From: Rickettsiales bacterium
GTDB taxonomy: Bacteria; Pseudomonadota; Alphaproteobacteria; Rs-D84
Direction of reading: 5' to 3'
Length of the DNA: 13,444 bases
NCBI GenBank assembly: GCA_031267375.1
Contig: JAIRZE010000062.1
Location: 1-13,444 of the forward strand
In this document: one piece after another, positions 13,223 to 13,444 of the stretch
Layout: each line of letters opens with the position of its first letter
Position numbering within the stretch: position 1 is the stretch's first letter
Translations under genes and position numbers: made by a program
Notes under the pieces: model-generated
What the model was told of the DNA's origin: nothing
The model's input: only the letters and a program-made list of their open reading frames with translations
The model's database searches: none

Positions 13223-13444
13223 ATGAAAGAAATTAAAAATGTGTATATTTGGGAAGGCGGATCTTGTCTTTATTGTGCATCGCAATCCGGAAAAATATTT
13301 GAAGATGAATCTGAAATAGGCAGTGACGGGCCGCCCGTGCATAAAAATTGCAGCTGTTGGATTTCAGTCTTAGAACTGGATGATAAAGGCAATGTAAAAC
13401 CAAGCAATGAAAAGTTTGAAAAATTAATGCAAAAAACAATTTTA
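13223..13444 (+). CDS. Small protein with Mu F/SPP1 gp7-like Cys-His motif (partial)
   Basis: The reading frame runs off the window after 74 residues. ATG 13223 follows AAAGGA at six bases; an in-frame ATG at 13208 lies inside the palindrome. The pattern C15..C18, then GPPVHKNCSCW (H40, C43, C45) closely resembles the zinc-binding-like C-terminal motif of Mu F / SPP1 gp7 head-morphogenesis proteins, normally at the end of a much longer protein. Here the motif stands near the N-terminus, so this may be a stand-alone version of the module. Its position directly after the portal gene is where such minor head proteins are found. Confidence 0.7.
   Translation, partial: MKEIKNVYIWEGGSCLYCASQSGKIFEDESEIGSDGPPVHKNCSCWISVLELDDKGNVKPSNEKFEKLMQKTIL

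Overview
The window looks like prophage DNA of the short-tailed T7-like (podovirus) type in an alphaproteobacterial chromosome. Base composition is moderate overall, with clearly AT-rich cargo genes near 10.4-11.9 kb. The host assignment rests on the alphaproteobacterial character of the full-length DnaB helicase and on the style of the exported Cys-rich protein at the left end. It is an inference; there is no rRNA or other marker here. I found no tRNA, rRNA, CRISPR array, integrase, transposase, phage RNA polymerase or lysis gene.

Layout. 1-1137: a 19-unit AC microsatellite, then a secreted Cys-rich protein (126-995) and a terminator. 1138-5492, plus strand: major capsid protein, a small structural-type protein, tail tubular A-like (gatekeeper), tail tubular B-like (nozzle), a charged small protein, and a T7 tail-fibre N-terminal domain protein with no receptor-binding part. 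5473-6078: the ATPase half of the terminase large subunit, cut off at a 61-bp repeat. 6119-9509, minus strand: a bidirectional terminator, an unknown 211-aa protein, a two-HTH XRE regulator, and a complete replicative helicase dnaB. 9564-10391, plus strand: the nuclease half of the terminase. 10395-11892: three small cargo genes (secreted Cys protein, membrane-anchored protein, lipoprotein), each with a recognisable promoter and two with terminators. 11931-13154: a short T7-type portal. 13223-end: a partial small protein with a Cys/His motif like the C-terminus of Mu F/SPP1 gp7 head proteins.

The main puzzle is the terminase. Its ATPase and nuclease domains lie 3.5 kb apart on the same strand, split in the inter-domain linker, with a block of opposite-strand, chromosome-like genes between them. 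In addition the portal lies at the far end rather than before the capsid, so the module is circularly permuted relative to T7. Explanations include insertion of a chromosomal block, two same-orientation prophage copies flanking a short host segment, a phage-specific lysogeny/replication module placed inside the terminase, or a mis-assembly.

The intergenic regions are unusually structured: three long CTAG-centred palindromes between late genes, two copies of a 61-bp imperfect inverted repeat next to terminators, and hairpins that overlap ribosome-binding sites. Two simple-sequence tracts, (AC)19 and T12, sit upstream of two exported proteins and are candidates for phase variation.
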